This document shows, piece by piece, positions 34,960 to 47,016 of a DNA stretch of 64,000 bases. The notes beneath the pieces were generated by a model that was not told the origin of the DNA, searched no databases, and saw only the letters and a program-made list of their open reading frames with translations. The position numbers were made by a program, and so were the translations under genes. The first letter of the stretch is position 1. Each line of letters starts with the position of its first letter. Source of the stretch: Spongilla lacustris (taxonomy: Eukaryota > Porifera > Demospongiae > Spongillida > Spongillidae). The stretch spans positions 8,754,235 through 8,818,234 of the forward strand of contig OX442420.1 of assembly GCA_949361645.1 (NCBI GenBank). The letters are read 5' to 3'.

Positions 34960-35330
34960 GGTCGGATACTTCTCAATCGCACTCTCCCCTGGAGCCACAC
35001 AGTGCAGCAGCGCCAGTGGTGAAGACTTGTGTGTGAGTGTGTCTTGGCGGCTACATGTGAACAACAAACAATACAATTAATTATTACTACAAACACACAA
35101 CGTCAACGATACTATCTAAAAGCGGTACGCGTTGCCATGTATACATGTAAAGGACATGTATACCCCTGGTACATGAACTTACCATAATGTTTAGGTGTGA
35201 ACAACACAACCCTAGCTGCCTCTAAAGAATGGCGTGCTATCAAAGCACGTGCATACATGCCCTTTAATACCACATGTATAAAAAGTGCGCAGTCCAAACC
35301 CCATGCCTACTTTACGTGGCTTGCAGTTAC
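34960..35330 (-). promoter_or_regulatory. Leader/promoter of gene C, shared with gene D
   Basis: Two blocks match the upstream region of gene D. One contains GTGAGTGTGTCTTG and TACAAACACACAACG. The other contains TGCCCTTTAATACCACAT and GAGTCCAAACCCC-like sequence (45,490-45,730). On the coding strand the second block contains CTTTTTATAC, a possible TATA element, about 340 bp before the start codon. A 5' UTR intron ending TGTAG near 35,050 is plausible. Confidence 0.5.
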
Positions 35331-35357
35331 AGACAGACATGCAGACATGCACAAGTT

Positions 35358-35365
<8 letters not shown>

Positions 35366-35398
<33 letters not shown>
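35366..35398. repeat. (CA)n microsatellite
   Basis: About 16 dinucleotide units. Confidence 0.9.
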
Positions 35399-35399
<1 letters not shown>

Positions 35400-35401
<2 letters not shown>

Positions 35402-36098
35402 CGCTCGCATGCACAGGTTTCACTTGCTCACTTAGCCTAGCACGCTCTACGTATCCCCCTGACCCACATATTCACGATGGGAAATTGATGCTGACCGCAT
35501 CGATGGCAAATTGACTGCTTCGCTGACCTTGTATGAGCACAGCTCGCTAGCACGTGTCCCGGACCCCTCGTTTGGTCTATCCTACATCTACAAGTAATAC
35601 ATGAATCAAACGCGCGCCTATCCTATTACAAGTACAGTCTGTTATTAACAAATTAAAAACGAAGATCTCGTACCCAGTCCACTATATACTCTTCGTGCTG
35701 TACTGGTCTCTTACCCAGACCCTGATTCCCACAACTGCGGCTGGATTCACCGGTACGGACGTCGGATGGATTGCATCACCGCTACGTTACAGCGGTGTAT
35801 ACCTAGTCTCTTCCCCAGACTCACGATTATCGCTGTAGGCTAGCCGCATCCAGTCGGCAAACGTTCCTGTCGACGTCATGAAGGTCTTTACAGCCTCCAT
35901 CTGTTGTGGTCGTACGTACATGTAGGTCTGCAAATCCTAGCCTTACGCACTAAAAACCGCGTATGTATAATTATAATTATATTATATATATAGTGGGACT
36001 GATATGCTTCCGTTAGTGGGACTGATTTGTAATCACTCTCAATGTCATACCTCCGGATCCCTCCTCCTCCTCCCTCGAGCAACCTTCTCTCTCCTCAG
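35400..36098. other. Upstream flank of gene C
   Basis: Non-coding. A weak foldback with ACCGCTACGTTACAGCGGT lies near 35,778. No gene is seen. Confidence 0.4.
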
Positions 36099-36149
36099 GG
36101 GCTGATGGAGGAGATAAGCAAAGGCGACACCAACAAACGCTACTCAAAG
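36099..36149 (+). other. Isolated 51-bp exon-like segment
   Basis: A good pyrimidine tract and CTCAG acceptor, an open 17-codon stretch (GLMEEISKGDTNKRYSK), then an AAAG|GTGGGC donor. No partner exon was found on either side, so it is either a relic or part of an unrecognised plus-strand gene. Confidence 0.3.
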
Positions 36150-36839
36150 GTGGGCATTTCGTAAATGCTGAAGACAATTTAACACAATTCATCAAAAAAA
36201 AAAAAAAAAAAAAAGTCCCTTTCAATATACTTCAACTTTGATGGGAACGTGTCCAAATCTTCGTCACTTATAAATTAAATATTAACTGCAAGTTTATTTT
36301 ATTCCAACTTAGACATGCAGATGATAGTCTGAAATGTTGACTCGAATGGAGGTAGTAATGGTATACATGTAACAGGACAAGGCCGCGTGTCCCTTTTTTC
36401 CTAAGGTGACTTTTGCGTAGCTCCATGTACGCCGCTAAGCAAATGTATGCCATTCCCAGCGGGTTTTACATGTAACTCTGGAGGTTGTACGTTTACCGCA
36501 TGTTCTTGTGGCATGTGTTTAGTGATGCAGTTTGAAGTAATGTAGGTACTAAGGTAAACTTTATCTGTGGTGAAATAATTACTGTCTATCACAACTGATT
36601 TGCCATACCAAATTTTAGTTTTGAAAATTTTTACCAAAGCGTCTTCAAGGTGTGTGGGGTGTGGGGGTGTGTTTTGTACCTCAAAAATAAATCAAATGTG
36701 CAATCACCCCAGCTGGATACTGTAGTTACAGTGTAATACAACTTGTACACTGCATTCTTTAAGAAAAGTCTTATGATACAGTGTAGCTAGAGCCTACCGT
36801 ATATATTATCCATTAAAAGCTGCAGCTGACAATTTTGGG
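36150..36839. other. Intergenic, nothing assigned
   Basis: Includes an A20 run near 36,195. No coding or structured element is recognised. Confidence 0.4.
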
Positions 36840-37258
36840 GGAAATGACAGACAAAGGACTTTCTTTGACATATAAGTATTCAACTCACATGCAGCCCCAT
36901 CTTATCGTAACAAGTCCCCAATGCAGTGCTACAAGATGAATGAGCAAGAGAAGAAGCGGGCGTATGATCGTGAAGATCTAGAAAGGGTAAGAGAAATTGA
37001 GCACGGCTCCTTTGCACCTCTTGTATTCTCTATCTCAGGAGGTATGGGTCCGATAGCCACAACTGTATACAAAAGAATGGCCTCGCTCATAGCTGAAAAA
37101 CAAAATCATCCCTATAGCCGGCTCTACTCTGTTTTGGCTAAGATGCAAGTTGAGTTTCTCCTTATTGCGATCTGCAGTAATGTGCATCAGAGGCTCAAGG
37201 TCCTCCTATCACAGACCAACAAATATGTTCAATGAGGCCATCGACCTCTCCTGCTCAT
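36840..37258 (+). pseudogene. Decayed C-terminal fragment of a retroelement-type ORF
   Basis: Translated in pieces, it reads RTFFDI-stop-VFN, then YKMNEQEKKRAYD, an insertion, VREIEHGSFAPLVFSISGGM, then after a frameshift near 37,120 LFWLRCKLSFSLLRSAVMCI and a stop after IDLSCS. This SFxPLVFSxxGGMG / LRxxLSFxLLRS pattern is one I recall from the ends of reverse-transcriptase-linked ORFs repeated in sponge and cnidarian genomes. A stop, a small insertion and a frameshift make it non-functional. The upstream part of the element is missing. Confidence 0.6.
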
Positions 37259-38057
37259 AAAGCAGGATCTCCGATCCAATTGAACTTTGAAATCCTATCC
37301 GTCATTCACTACCTATGTACATGTATGCTTATCTGATCATTATCATGTGTATCGCATTTACTCTTTACTATTCTTACCAAGAATCAAATCTCGAATTAAT
37401 GATACATTGCTGCTACCGAGTACGTTCCACTATAACTAATCAATTGTGCAATGATAACGAAAATACACTCGCACTTTAAACATTATATATAAATCTTCGC
37501 ATTACAGGAAAACAAGACGTTGCAGTGTAAAAATCTATGCTCTATCAGAAAGTGTTTTTTGTATTATTTGACCTATAATGAAGTTCAGTATAGTCGCAAG
37601 TAAAAAAATACAAACGTGCCCGAAACCTGCATACAGCAAGGAGTCCAAATCCGTAACTCAGCTGTACTGCTACAAAAAAAAAAAAAAAAAACTACTTATG
37701 GCCGGGGCATGCAGGATAGCTAGACACTCCATTAGCAATTATATAAGTGCGCAGATGGTAGATTCCATGAAGGATAGGCTGCTGAAAATACAATATTCCA
37801 AAACAATAAAATAAAGCCGGGTGTAAGAGATCAACTTTCAGACTGTCATGCTGCTATCATGTGTATTCGTGGTCGCAGACATATGCATGCACGCCGGCGG
37901 TAACTCAATCTGCTTCACTGATATAATTATGTTATAATTATAGTAATATAATTATACATATTTTGTGTTTTCTATTTCTAGTCCATTGGCTCATCACAGT
38001 ACAATTATCCATCGAATTACCAGTCATTGTACGAGTGTTCATATCATTGTGTGCAGG
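37259..38057. other. AT-rich intergenic, partly shared with 58,940-59,350
   Basis: 37,920-38,057 matches 59,235-59,345 (left end of the D/F segmental duplication). A block at 37,835-37,880 is inverted relative to 59,015-59,055. No gene is seen. Confidence 0.5.
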
Positions 38058-38065
38058 GTGGAGCC

Positions 38066-39229
38066 TAGGGTGTGTAACCTCCCCTGAATAATGAAAATCG
38101 ATTTTTCCGAATACTTTTTAAACACTAATCGATTTTTCAGGTTTTTCTGGATCTGAAAATCGATTTTTCCGAATACTTGAAAATCGAAAATCGATTTTTC
38201 CGAATAGGTTTTGACAATTTGCCAGCCGAATACCTAGGTTATTCAGGTTTTCTGTTCACTGAGCCACCTAAATGTAAACATCAGACCAGAGACCCTCCTA
38301 CAGCTAAACCATAACACCAGATGCCCTCATGCAGCACACAAACACACTTACCCCCATCACACCAGTGCCCTGATGAGGCACACAACCCCCATCACACAAC
38401 CAAAGCTACCCCCATCACACCAGACACCCTCCTACAACTACCCACATTACACCAGATCAGTACAGCATGCATCCACAGCTACTCACATCACACCAGATGC
38501 ACTCAGCACACAACCACAGCTACCTACATAGGCCTAAATCGCTTGGCCTAACCACATACCTAGATGGGCGTGTCCCGACCTAAGTTAGCGTGGCCACGCT
38601 GAGGTCTACCTACACATCGCACTTGATGCCAAAAGAATTGAACCACAGATGAAGCTTACGCACCACCAGCCATGCAGCCTCCATTTCACCATCGCGAGTT
38701 TTGAAGATACTAGCAACTGCGATCGCGGCAATATCAGCTCAGAGAGATTGATGCAAGAAACCAGCTAGTTCGAAATGCACTAAGCGAACTAACTTTTATT
38801 TGTAGCTGGAGCTGTCCGTCGTCATGACACCCGCGACCAAACGCGGTAGTAGGGCCCGGCCGCCCGACTAATCTGTTGGCTAGTTCGAATTACTGCCCGT
38901 ACGTGTAATGATCTCGTCCCCACGTATATTTAAATAGTAACAACAGTGACGTTATTTAACGTTACTAGAAGTAATTATTATCGTACATGTAATATCGTAA
39001 TCGCGTATCCGGATATCGTCATAAAAAGGTATTCGAATAATGGGCGAATTGTCGATGCGGACGACGAATACCTAAGTACCTCCGAATGGAGATTCACAAA
39101 CCGGTTATTTCGAATAGAACAAGTCCAATAATCGATTTTTCCGAGTAATGCTAAATTACTATTCGAACGGATAGGTTTTTGCGAATATCCGAATAACCCG
39201 AATAACCTGATAACCGGTTACACACCCTA
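38066..39229. mobile_element. hAT-like non-autonomous transposon, 1,164 bp
   Basis: Ends are 14-bp perfect inverted repeats TAGGGTGTGTAACC, flanked by a perfect 8-bp duplication GTGGAGCC (38,058-38,065 and 39,230-39,237). The F locus has the empty site near 59,350 (GCAGGGTAGCGTCTATTTG). An 8-bp target duplication with TAGGG-type ends fits hAT. The interior has several AAAATCGATTTTTCCGAATA repeats, an imperfect CA/ACC-rich block and no transposase. Confidence 0.85.
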
Positions 39230-39521
39230 GTGGAGCCTATTTGATGCAGGTCAAAGATTATTATGGATTTGTACCCTTAAAGCACCAAGGGCAACAATCT
39301 CCACATACATGTGCTGATTATCATTGGAGTTAAAACAAGGCTGGATGTCTAAACCTACATGTATCTTTGTCATGCAATATAACTGACTATTCATACCTTC
39401 TAATTACCTACATGTGTACTTCCTTCCATCCATGCATCTATACCACTAATTTAGAAAATGACAACGCAGTTATATTTATCAAAACCATCAGCCCAAGGTA
39501 AATGCATATACACGAGGTGTT

Positions 39522-42500
39522 TCACGTTTCATATATACTGCCATCATTCAGCACAGCTCGGATGTCGTTGCCATACTTGCTTAGCAGCTTGTTGTTCAGC
39601 TCACGATCGGCAAACCCCATGGCTATGAGCTGATCCATAGGTGTGACAGGGGCAGTTGGGGCAGTCGATTTTGGTGGCTGCCAGGTGGGCAATATTTGGG
39701 GAAGGAAACTGGAAACAACACGTGGGGCTACGGGGGTAGCTGGTTGGGGGCATGTCTCAGTGGGCTCTGGAGCGACCTATTAATGATAGCAATGAAGAGA
39801 ATGCTTCATGTACGATGTACGTTATGCACATACATCATGTGTGTAAGGACCGGCACTACATGTACATGTGTAACCAATCAATGTAGATGTAGCAATCAAT
39901 GTAGATGGGCATCAACGACTTCCACCCCCCACCCCTCCCCAACCCTCAACTACACTTAATGCATTGTCTGGTGTAGCCACACCCTCATGTAATGGAGGGT
40001 CTGGGTGTTCTTGATGAAATTAAAAGTACAAGCTATGTATAAAGTGGAATTCAATTTGTAGCTTCATTTGTAATGGCATTCTCATGATAGTATTCCTGAC
40101 CTGCAAGCAGACGATAACTGTTTTGGGAAAAGCACACGGGGTTATGTGCACTTTTCCTAAATTTATACAGTTCCTATAACCATAGTCAGCTTGCAGTGGT
40201 GAATGGCACCATGGTAACACAATGCCAAGGACAAAATATATTTCATTTTGGACCAAAGCCATAAGAACACAGATGCAAAACTGACATAAACACATTAATT
40301 AACTGCGCTACTTCCCCTTGCAATTGTGAAACAATAAATGCTGTAAACATGTAAATACCTGGTCCCAAGCTAGGAGGACTTCCTTGCCTGCTTGAGTGCC
40401 AACTTGTTTTTCTGGTACATGTATATCATGACAATGATTTAATTCATTAGTCGCTGATGCAGCCAGCTTCAATTTGAGCAATCTCGAATTCATTTCAGCC
40501 AATGTGGACTCTTTCTCTTTCAATTGTACCCTTAGTGCCTTACACTGTGTACAAGCTTGTCCACCAGATGAGCTACCTCGATGAGTGGGATCAAGGCCAG
40601 CACTCTTTTCTCTTTGGTGGTCCAATTGATTCTGAGTTGAGGAGAGCTCTGTGGAGCGTTTGATACAATCCTATACAATGGAGTTGAATGACAACCATGC
40701 AGATATAAACACCAGTGAGGTGGGCAGTGCTGCAATTATGAGTTGTGATCATGCAAGTGATTAAATGTATACATGTATATGTGTATGTAAAGGATGTGGT
40801 ATAATAGCGGATTACTTTGGTGTGGGGACATTACTGTAATATTGTGAGGGATTACTGTGAGTTGTCAGAGTAACCAAATGATTACAATTTCCCATCTCGC
40901 TGCAGCTCTAATTACCTGGAGGTCATGTGATTATGAGGAGTGTAATTACTTTAATGTACATGTATCAGGCAGAATCATATAATTGTTATTAGACTGAAGG
41001 TCTTGTGATTACTCAAAGAATTTCACACATAACAAATGATGATGTCGAATCTCCCATTACTGTAGCCATCAGCCTAAAATGAAGTTCTAGATACAAGTGA
41101 CAAAGGCATTATGGTGTTTGACATTGCATCATGCGTAATCAAGATTTTGCTCATTCACAATTCACTATATTCCAAAGCATGTGCCTGACAAATTGCACAT
41201 TGTTCAACTTCCACACTTTACTTTAATTTTCAAAGCGTCAATACCCGTCTTACTATGCCCTTCTTTCTGCACATCGCTCTGGTCTTTCCAACACTGCTTG
41301 TTGGTATTTGGAAGTTTCTTAACCATTTACTGAAATGCATCTTTTGGAACTAAATACAGTATTGACTGTATTTCATGGTCCTTGAATTATATACAAGGCA
41401 ATACCAGTATTTTCTGAATTACAACCAATAACCAATTACAACCAATTTTTGGTTTGTGCTCTGTTCCAAAGGGTTTGCTAAAAATTGGTTGTAACCTTTG
41501 ATACTCATTCTATGCGTAGGACATCAGGGGATTAAAGATGAGGTTTAGTAAAATTGTTATAGTTCTATACTAGCATAGTGACTGCATAGATAGACATGAG
41601 CATTAGTGACTGAGTCAAGAAACCACTCTGTCTCTACCACTGGCCAACAGTCAGCTCTGATGCTTCACCTAACTCTACGTAAGTGCAACTTGGACACAAG
41701 AACGTGATGCAAGAGAAGGATGTAAGAAAACCCTTACTGACATGTAATTGCTAACCTTTACCAAAATTCGCACCCACAGATTCATATATGAAAGTCACCA
41801 TTTTGCTCCCTCATGCCCATCTCAGGTGATCCCTGCTCCCTCATGCTCACCTCAGTTGATCCCTGCTCCCTCATACCCACCTCAGGTGATCCCTGCTCCC
41901 TCATGCCCACCTCAGTTGATCCCTGTTTCCTCATGCCCACCTCAGTTGATCCCTGCTCTCTCCATACCCACCTCAGGTGATCCATGCTCCCTCATGCCCA
42001 CCTCAGTTGATCCCTGCTCCCTCATGCCCACCTCAGTTGATCCCTGCTCCCTCATGCCCACCTGAGGTGATCCCTGCTCCCTAATGCCCACCTCAGTTGA
42101 TCCCTGCTCCCTCATCCTTCTCTTCTCGTAGTAAGCCTCCACTGCCTTCCACACTGTGGCCTCACTTGGGTCAGCCAGCATACCTCTAGAGCATCCACGT
42201 TCAAGTGTACGCTTGAACCACTCCAAAGGTACATTGCGCTCCGGCTTCCGAGCAAGTGTCTCAAGAAGCAATCTTTCTTTGCTCTGAATCTTTTCTTCCA
42301 TCTCCTTCTTCAGAATCTGCTCCGATTCGAACATGTCCTTCTTGCTTGACTCAGCGATGAGACAATACTCATCCCTCCTTCTCTCTGCCTCCTTGCACTT
42401 CTGCTCAGCCTCTTGGAGCTTCTGTTTTAACTGTGCATTCTCTGCTTTAACCCTTTTCAGTTCCCCAAATGTTTGATCATCCACAGTACTGCACATGCTC

Positions 42501-44968
42501 CTTAGCTGCAGAGGAATGATTAGTGAGCCACATACATGTACACACATGTAGTCTATGAAAAAAATTATCCTTTAATTATGCAATGCCCTTTATGAAATAA
42601 TTTTTTACGTGCATGCAGATTCATAATTCCATAGCCAATGGCTATAATTAACTGTTATTGTCATGTAAGATTTTGTAACACATTATACACCTCAGAAAAT
42701 AAAAATAATATTCAAGAGGTTTGGTTAATTTTCTCCAAGACTATACAATTACATGCACCATGCATGTATTTTCATACAATGCAAGTTGTTTCATGCTTTG
42801 TTGTACAGGCATAAGTCTGCAGTGAGGTATGAGATAAGAATTGAATTGAACCTTGCATGTATTTTGGGTATGATGGCAACTATCAATTTGCACAGATCAG
42901 CACCACTTCTTGAAAATGTGACCCTAAATCACAAACAGATGAAAATAAAGTACATTTACCTGATCAGCCTGCTGCTTGTATTTCGTGTTGTCTTGTAGAC
43001 AACTTGCTATCTGAAAGCACAGTACACATATGACCACAGTACACATATGACCACAGTACACATATGACCACAGCACACATATGACCACAGTACACATATG
43101 ACCACAGCACACATATGACCACAGTACACATATGACCACAGTACACATATGACCACAGTACACATATGACCACAGTACACAAATGACCACAGTACACATA
43201 TGACCACAGTACACATATGACCACAGTACACATATGACCACAGTACACATATGACCACAGTACACTTATGACCACAGTACACATATGACCACAGCACACA
43301 TATGACCACAAGATATAACAGCCAGGCACAGTACCTGTTTTTGTGCCATACTCAGCTGGCTACTGCATTCTTCCACCTTCATTTTTGATGCCTGAAGCTC
43401 TTTGTAAAGCTGAGTGTAATGTGTATTTAAAGCAAAGCAAAACAACAAATCAAATTGGTTTAGAGGCACCAATTGGACAAAAGGTAATGGAACAGAAAAT
43501 AAATGTATGCAATCTGAATGATGAGCTTATATAATTCAGCAGATCCAAGAAATAAATAAGTAGTTTTAATAGCTATAGTATCCGGTGCCATAACATGAGA
43601 TATTATGTCTAGTGACTGTAGGCAACATTCTGTGAGCTACTGCCAGAATTCATATAACAATCAAATTTCAAATTGCAGCATTAACATGTAGGGAGGTACA
43701 TGTACCTTCGCTATGAACGTGGCTCTGAATTGACACTACTATTGCTTGGTCAATAAATACATTTTTGCGTCTCGTAGAATGTTATCTATAGTCTCTAGAT
43801 GGCATGGCATGCGAAGCTAGGTTTGTTAACAGCAGGTCTGTATATAATGTTGATGCTCTCGTTAAGGTTAAGGTTAATTTCAACCAATTAAAAAATTAAA
43901 ACAACCTTTAAAGATGTTGGTGATAATATTAGTTCAAGTTGGACATGCTGTATAGGATTAAATGGACCACTGATCGACCTAGATTTGCCTTGGAGAAGGT
44001 CATGCATGAAGGCACTAAGCATTACTATCATAAAAACTGCTTACCTCCAAAATATTTTTACAGCTGTCTTCATGTTGGGTACACAGCTTAGTGATGATGT
44101 CATTGAGCTCCTTGGATGTGGGCCTGTGGTCAGGATGGTCCATGAGACATTGCATCACCACACTATAAAGAGGATGGGACACTCCCATCTTATCCACCCA
44201 ATGCTTCCTCTTGTAGATCTGTATCTCTTGCTTCTTGGTAACCAGTGGAGGTATTGGTGGCTCATACACTATAGGAAACTCCTGATTGGCCACATACAGA
44301 GTGAGGGCGCCATATGAAAACACATCCAACTTGGCATCATACTTTGGGTCTGGGCTCAGTGCCTCAGGAGGCATGTATGCCAAGGTACCTGGGGCTGTTG
44401 TGTGGGCAGATCGCTGGAGCTGACGTATGTCAAATATCTTGGACACACCTAGATCAGCTATCTTGGCTGACATGCCCTGTGTGAGGAGGATGTTGGGGGC
44501 AGTGAGGTCACGGTGGATGATGGGTGGGGCCTGGGAGTGCAGGTGGAGGAGACCGTAGGACACATCCCGAAGGATGGATAGCTTCAGTGGTAGAGGGATG
44601 TCAGGGTTCATCTCTAAACACTTGGCTAGGTCCATGTGCAAGTACTCCATCATAAGCCACTCATCATTATCTTTAGATCGATGCACACCTAGGAACTGTA
44701 CAATGTTGGGGTGCTTTAGGTTGCCAAGCAGAGCACATTCATCACGGAACTTTGCCCTAATGGCCTCCTTCTCTGCCTCCATGATTGCAAGGTTTCCTCC
44801 ACGTCCAAGCAAGATGTCATGGAGCCCTTTAGCAATGCAGGGGAGGCCATTCATCTTCACCACATACACAGCACCAAAGGACCCACGACCTATCTCCCTC
44901 CGCTGGTCAAGCCCCTCCAAGTGAGGGATGAGGTGCACATGTGAGTAGCCCCCCACACCTACTGCCAT
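39522..44968 (-). CDS. Gene D: TKL-like kinase with coiled coil and C-terminal UBA domain, 676 aa or more
   Basis: Exons: 44968-44045, 43409-43335, 43010-42960, 42505-42092, 40670-40359 and 39776-39522 (TGA). All are phase 0 and GT-AG. The kinase domain fills exon 1: Gly loop GRGSFGAV (27-34), CIAK Lys47, FRDE Glu77, HRDLTAPN (152-159), DLG (172-174, in place of DFG) and PPE (200-202). All catalytic residues are present, so it should be active; the closest style is TKL/MLK-RIPK-like Ser/Thr kinases. Exons 2-5 are coiled coil, with a compact basic segment RNVPLEWFKRTLERGCSRG. Exon 6 ends in a UBA-like domain (MDQLIAMGFADRELNNKLL, 639-657 onward) resembling NBR1-type UBA. In D the third helix is cut short: LNELLDG of the paralogue has become LNDGS. 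Exon 4 may use any of several repeated donors. It has a tandem paralogue, F. Confidence 0.8.
41805..42110 (-). repeat. 30-bp repeat at the exon 4/intron 4 border of gene D
   Basis: About ten units; on the coding strand GAGCAGGGATCAACTGAGGT plus GGGCATGAGG. Each unit keeps the frame (MREQGSTEVG) and each contains CTGAG|GTGGGC, a good splice donor. The true exon end is therefore not fixed by sequence. Confidence 0.85.
43015..43315. repeat. 17-bp minisatellite in gene D intron 2
   Basis: About 17 units of CAGTACACATATGACCA fill the intron between the 75-bp and 51-bp exons. It is expanded to about 25 units in gene F. Confidence 0.95.
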
Positions 44969-45336
44969 TTTACCACTGTAGGAAACTTCTTATTGACGGT
45001 CTGAAGCTGTACGTTGAGGGGAGGAAGAGGTAATTAGAGATAGAACTACATTGGTATAAATGCAAGACGGAATGAGTAGAAAACGCTCATGCTTATAGAT
45101 TGCGTTCATATTCTTTATTTGGAATGCTCGGTGTTAACAAGCAAGCCCCCAAAACTTAGTGATTATAACACGCGTACGCGCATACGTACATTTACACCCG
45201 CACCAAGTTAAGGTGCAAGCCACGTCAATAGTTACTTAACTGTTTCGGTTGTACGTACGTACACATTACTTTCTACTGTACTGACCTCAGTTCTACTGAA
45301 AACTCATCCACGTGTTGTTGTTGAACTTCTCAATGG

Positions 45337-45400
45337 TCTCGTTCCCAGACTCTAAACATTACGCATAATGTGATGCGGTAAAGAGTCTGGTAACGAGTGT
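45337..45400. repeat. Short foldback upstream of gene D
   Basis: CTCGTTCCCAGACTCT and its near-complement AGAGTCTGGTAACGAG enclose about 30 bp. Probably a very small MITE. Confidence 0.6.
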
Positions 45401-45489
45401 ACATGTATGATTGTACAGTTTATCTGTAGCATTACAGGAGTTTTATTTAAGCTCTAGCATTGTTTCCAGCCAAATCCATTTCTGCTCCC

Positions 45490-45730
45490 ACTCCATGATT
45501 TGAATTCACCTCTGTGGTGTAAACTTCTGTGAGTGTGTCTTGTTGGCTATAGTCTGTGTATCGAGGAACAATTATTATTATACATATAATGTATATGATT
45601 ACAAACACACAACGATACGATCTAATTAAAACGGTACATCTACACTGTGATACGTGCCCTTTAATACCACATCAGTGTATCAAAAGTGCTGAGTCCAAAC
45701 CCCTTACCTATGCATGCCTTGCGGGGGGTG
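45490..45730 (-). promoter_or_regulatory. Leader/promoter of gene D, shared with gene C
   Basis: See 34,960-35,330. Conserved islands are the GTGAGTGTGTCTTG block, the CAAACACACAACGATAC block and the CCCTTTAATACCACAT block, in the same order and spacing class. Confidence 0.5.
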
Positions 45731-45734
45731 TCAC

Positions 45735-45870
45735 GTGAAAATTGGTCCGGGCAAAAAAGTGGTCCGCCCAGACCACTTTTCGCTGCCAAAATTGGTCGGA
45801 CCCCGGACCACTTTTGGTTGCCAAATTTGTTCCGGGTTGCCAAAAGTGGTCCGGGTTTTATTAACTTGCA
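45735..45870. repeat. GGTCCGG/CCAAAAGTGG imperfect inverted repeats
   Basis: AAAATTGGTCCGGGC, GGTCCGCCCAGACCACTTTT, CCGGACCACTTTTGG and CAAAAGTGGTCCGGG alternate in both orientations within 130 bp. This may be a compact foldback element; no ends were determined. Confidence 0.5.
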
Positions 45871-45959
45871 TGACTTGGCCTGCATGTTAAGTTCGTATAT
45901 ATGGTGTGTTATTAAATATGATCCGAGCCCATTCCGAGGTAATAAGTGTGTGCAGTAAA

Positions 45960-47016
45960 TATAAGCGTACGGTACATGTACATGTATAACATGGTTTACA
46001 TTGCACGCATCAATTCATACTTAATTCTTATTTATATGATCCTCCGACTTTGTCCTATAAATGTCATGCTTCTGATTTTATCTTGAGAGATTCATGTTTG
46101 ACTGAATAGTCATTGACAAACATAACTTGCATGTACAACTTTCTTTATGCATGGCTAATGAATCATGTCCTGCACAAATTTTATCAGCCTTCGCTACATG
46201 TAGCTCTTTCATGATCAGGATGCCAGGTCTTCCGTCATATAAATTACAAATTGTGATGAACATGAACTGATAAATTAACGATTCTAATTAAAAGTACATG
46301 CATGCATGGAAGCGTGTCAAGTTACGTTTTTAGAAAAATTAGTTTCAACTGACATAACATGAACCGTGTTTTGGAGAATTGGAAATCAAATAGACCCTGA
46401 TTTCAGTATTCTTATGATCCATGTAAGCGCACAGCAAGTGCAACTGATTATCGAAAAATGAAAACAGTAGTGACTTCCGTTGGTGTTCTTGAGTCCAAAG
46501 GAACCTGTTCTTTAAACCAAAAGGTTATAGTAGCTTCAGAGATCATATATAGATCATTCTTCATATACACTATTTCAGCATCTTGTTTCGTATATACACT
46601 GCATGCATACATTGTCAGATGTAGGCATACGAGCCAGGCACATGCACAATTTGCAATGAACTACATTCATCTGCTTTAAACAGTACGTGCATGCACTGTT
46701 AATATGCATATTAAAAGTGCACGTGTATACATGTATACCGGTATAGACCCTTTTCATCGCGTGAGCAATGACATTCATTGCAATTAAAATTATTTGTTGT
46801 CCGCCATCTTGGTACACAAGTTACTATAGGACGGTATGGGCAGAACAAAGCTTTTGGTTATTACTGTACGTTCACAGTAAGTGATTATGGGTTTGGTTTT
46901 ATTTTTTTTACAGTGGGCACTGACATCATTCCATGGTAAGAATATAAAAGTATTACGAGACCCAAAACAGGCATAAACATTAAAAAAACTGTAAATTGCC
47001 CATACCGTTCTATAGT
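45960..47016. other. Intergenic, nothing assigned
   Basis: AT-rich with scattered TACATGTA palindromes. Short open frames show no domain. Confidence 0.5.

Noticed and set aside
43007..43329. Cys/Val/Tyr-rich frames resembling membrane repeats (also at 63,081-63,611)
   Set aside because: The 17-bp intron minisatellite is read in three frames; exon borders on each side are conserved between D and F.
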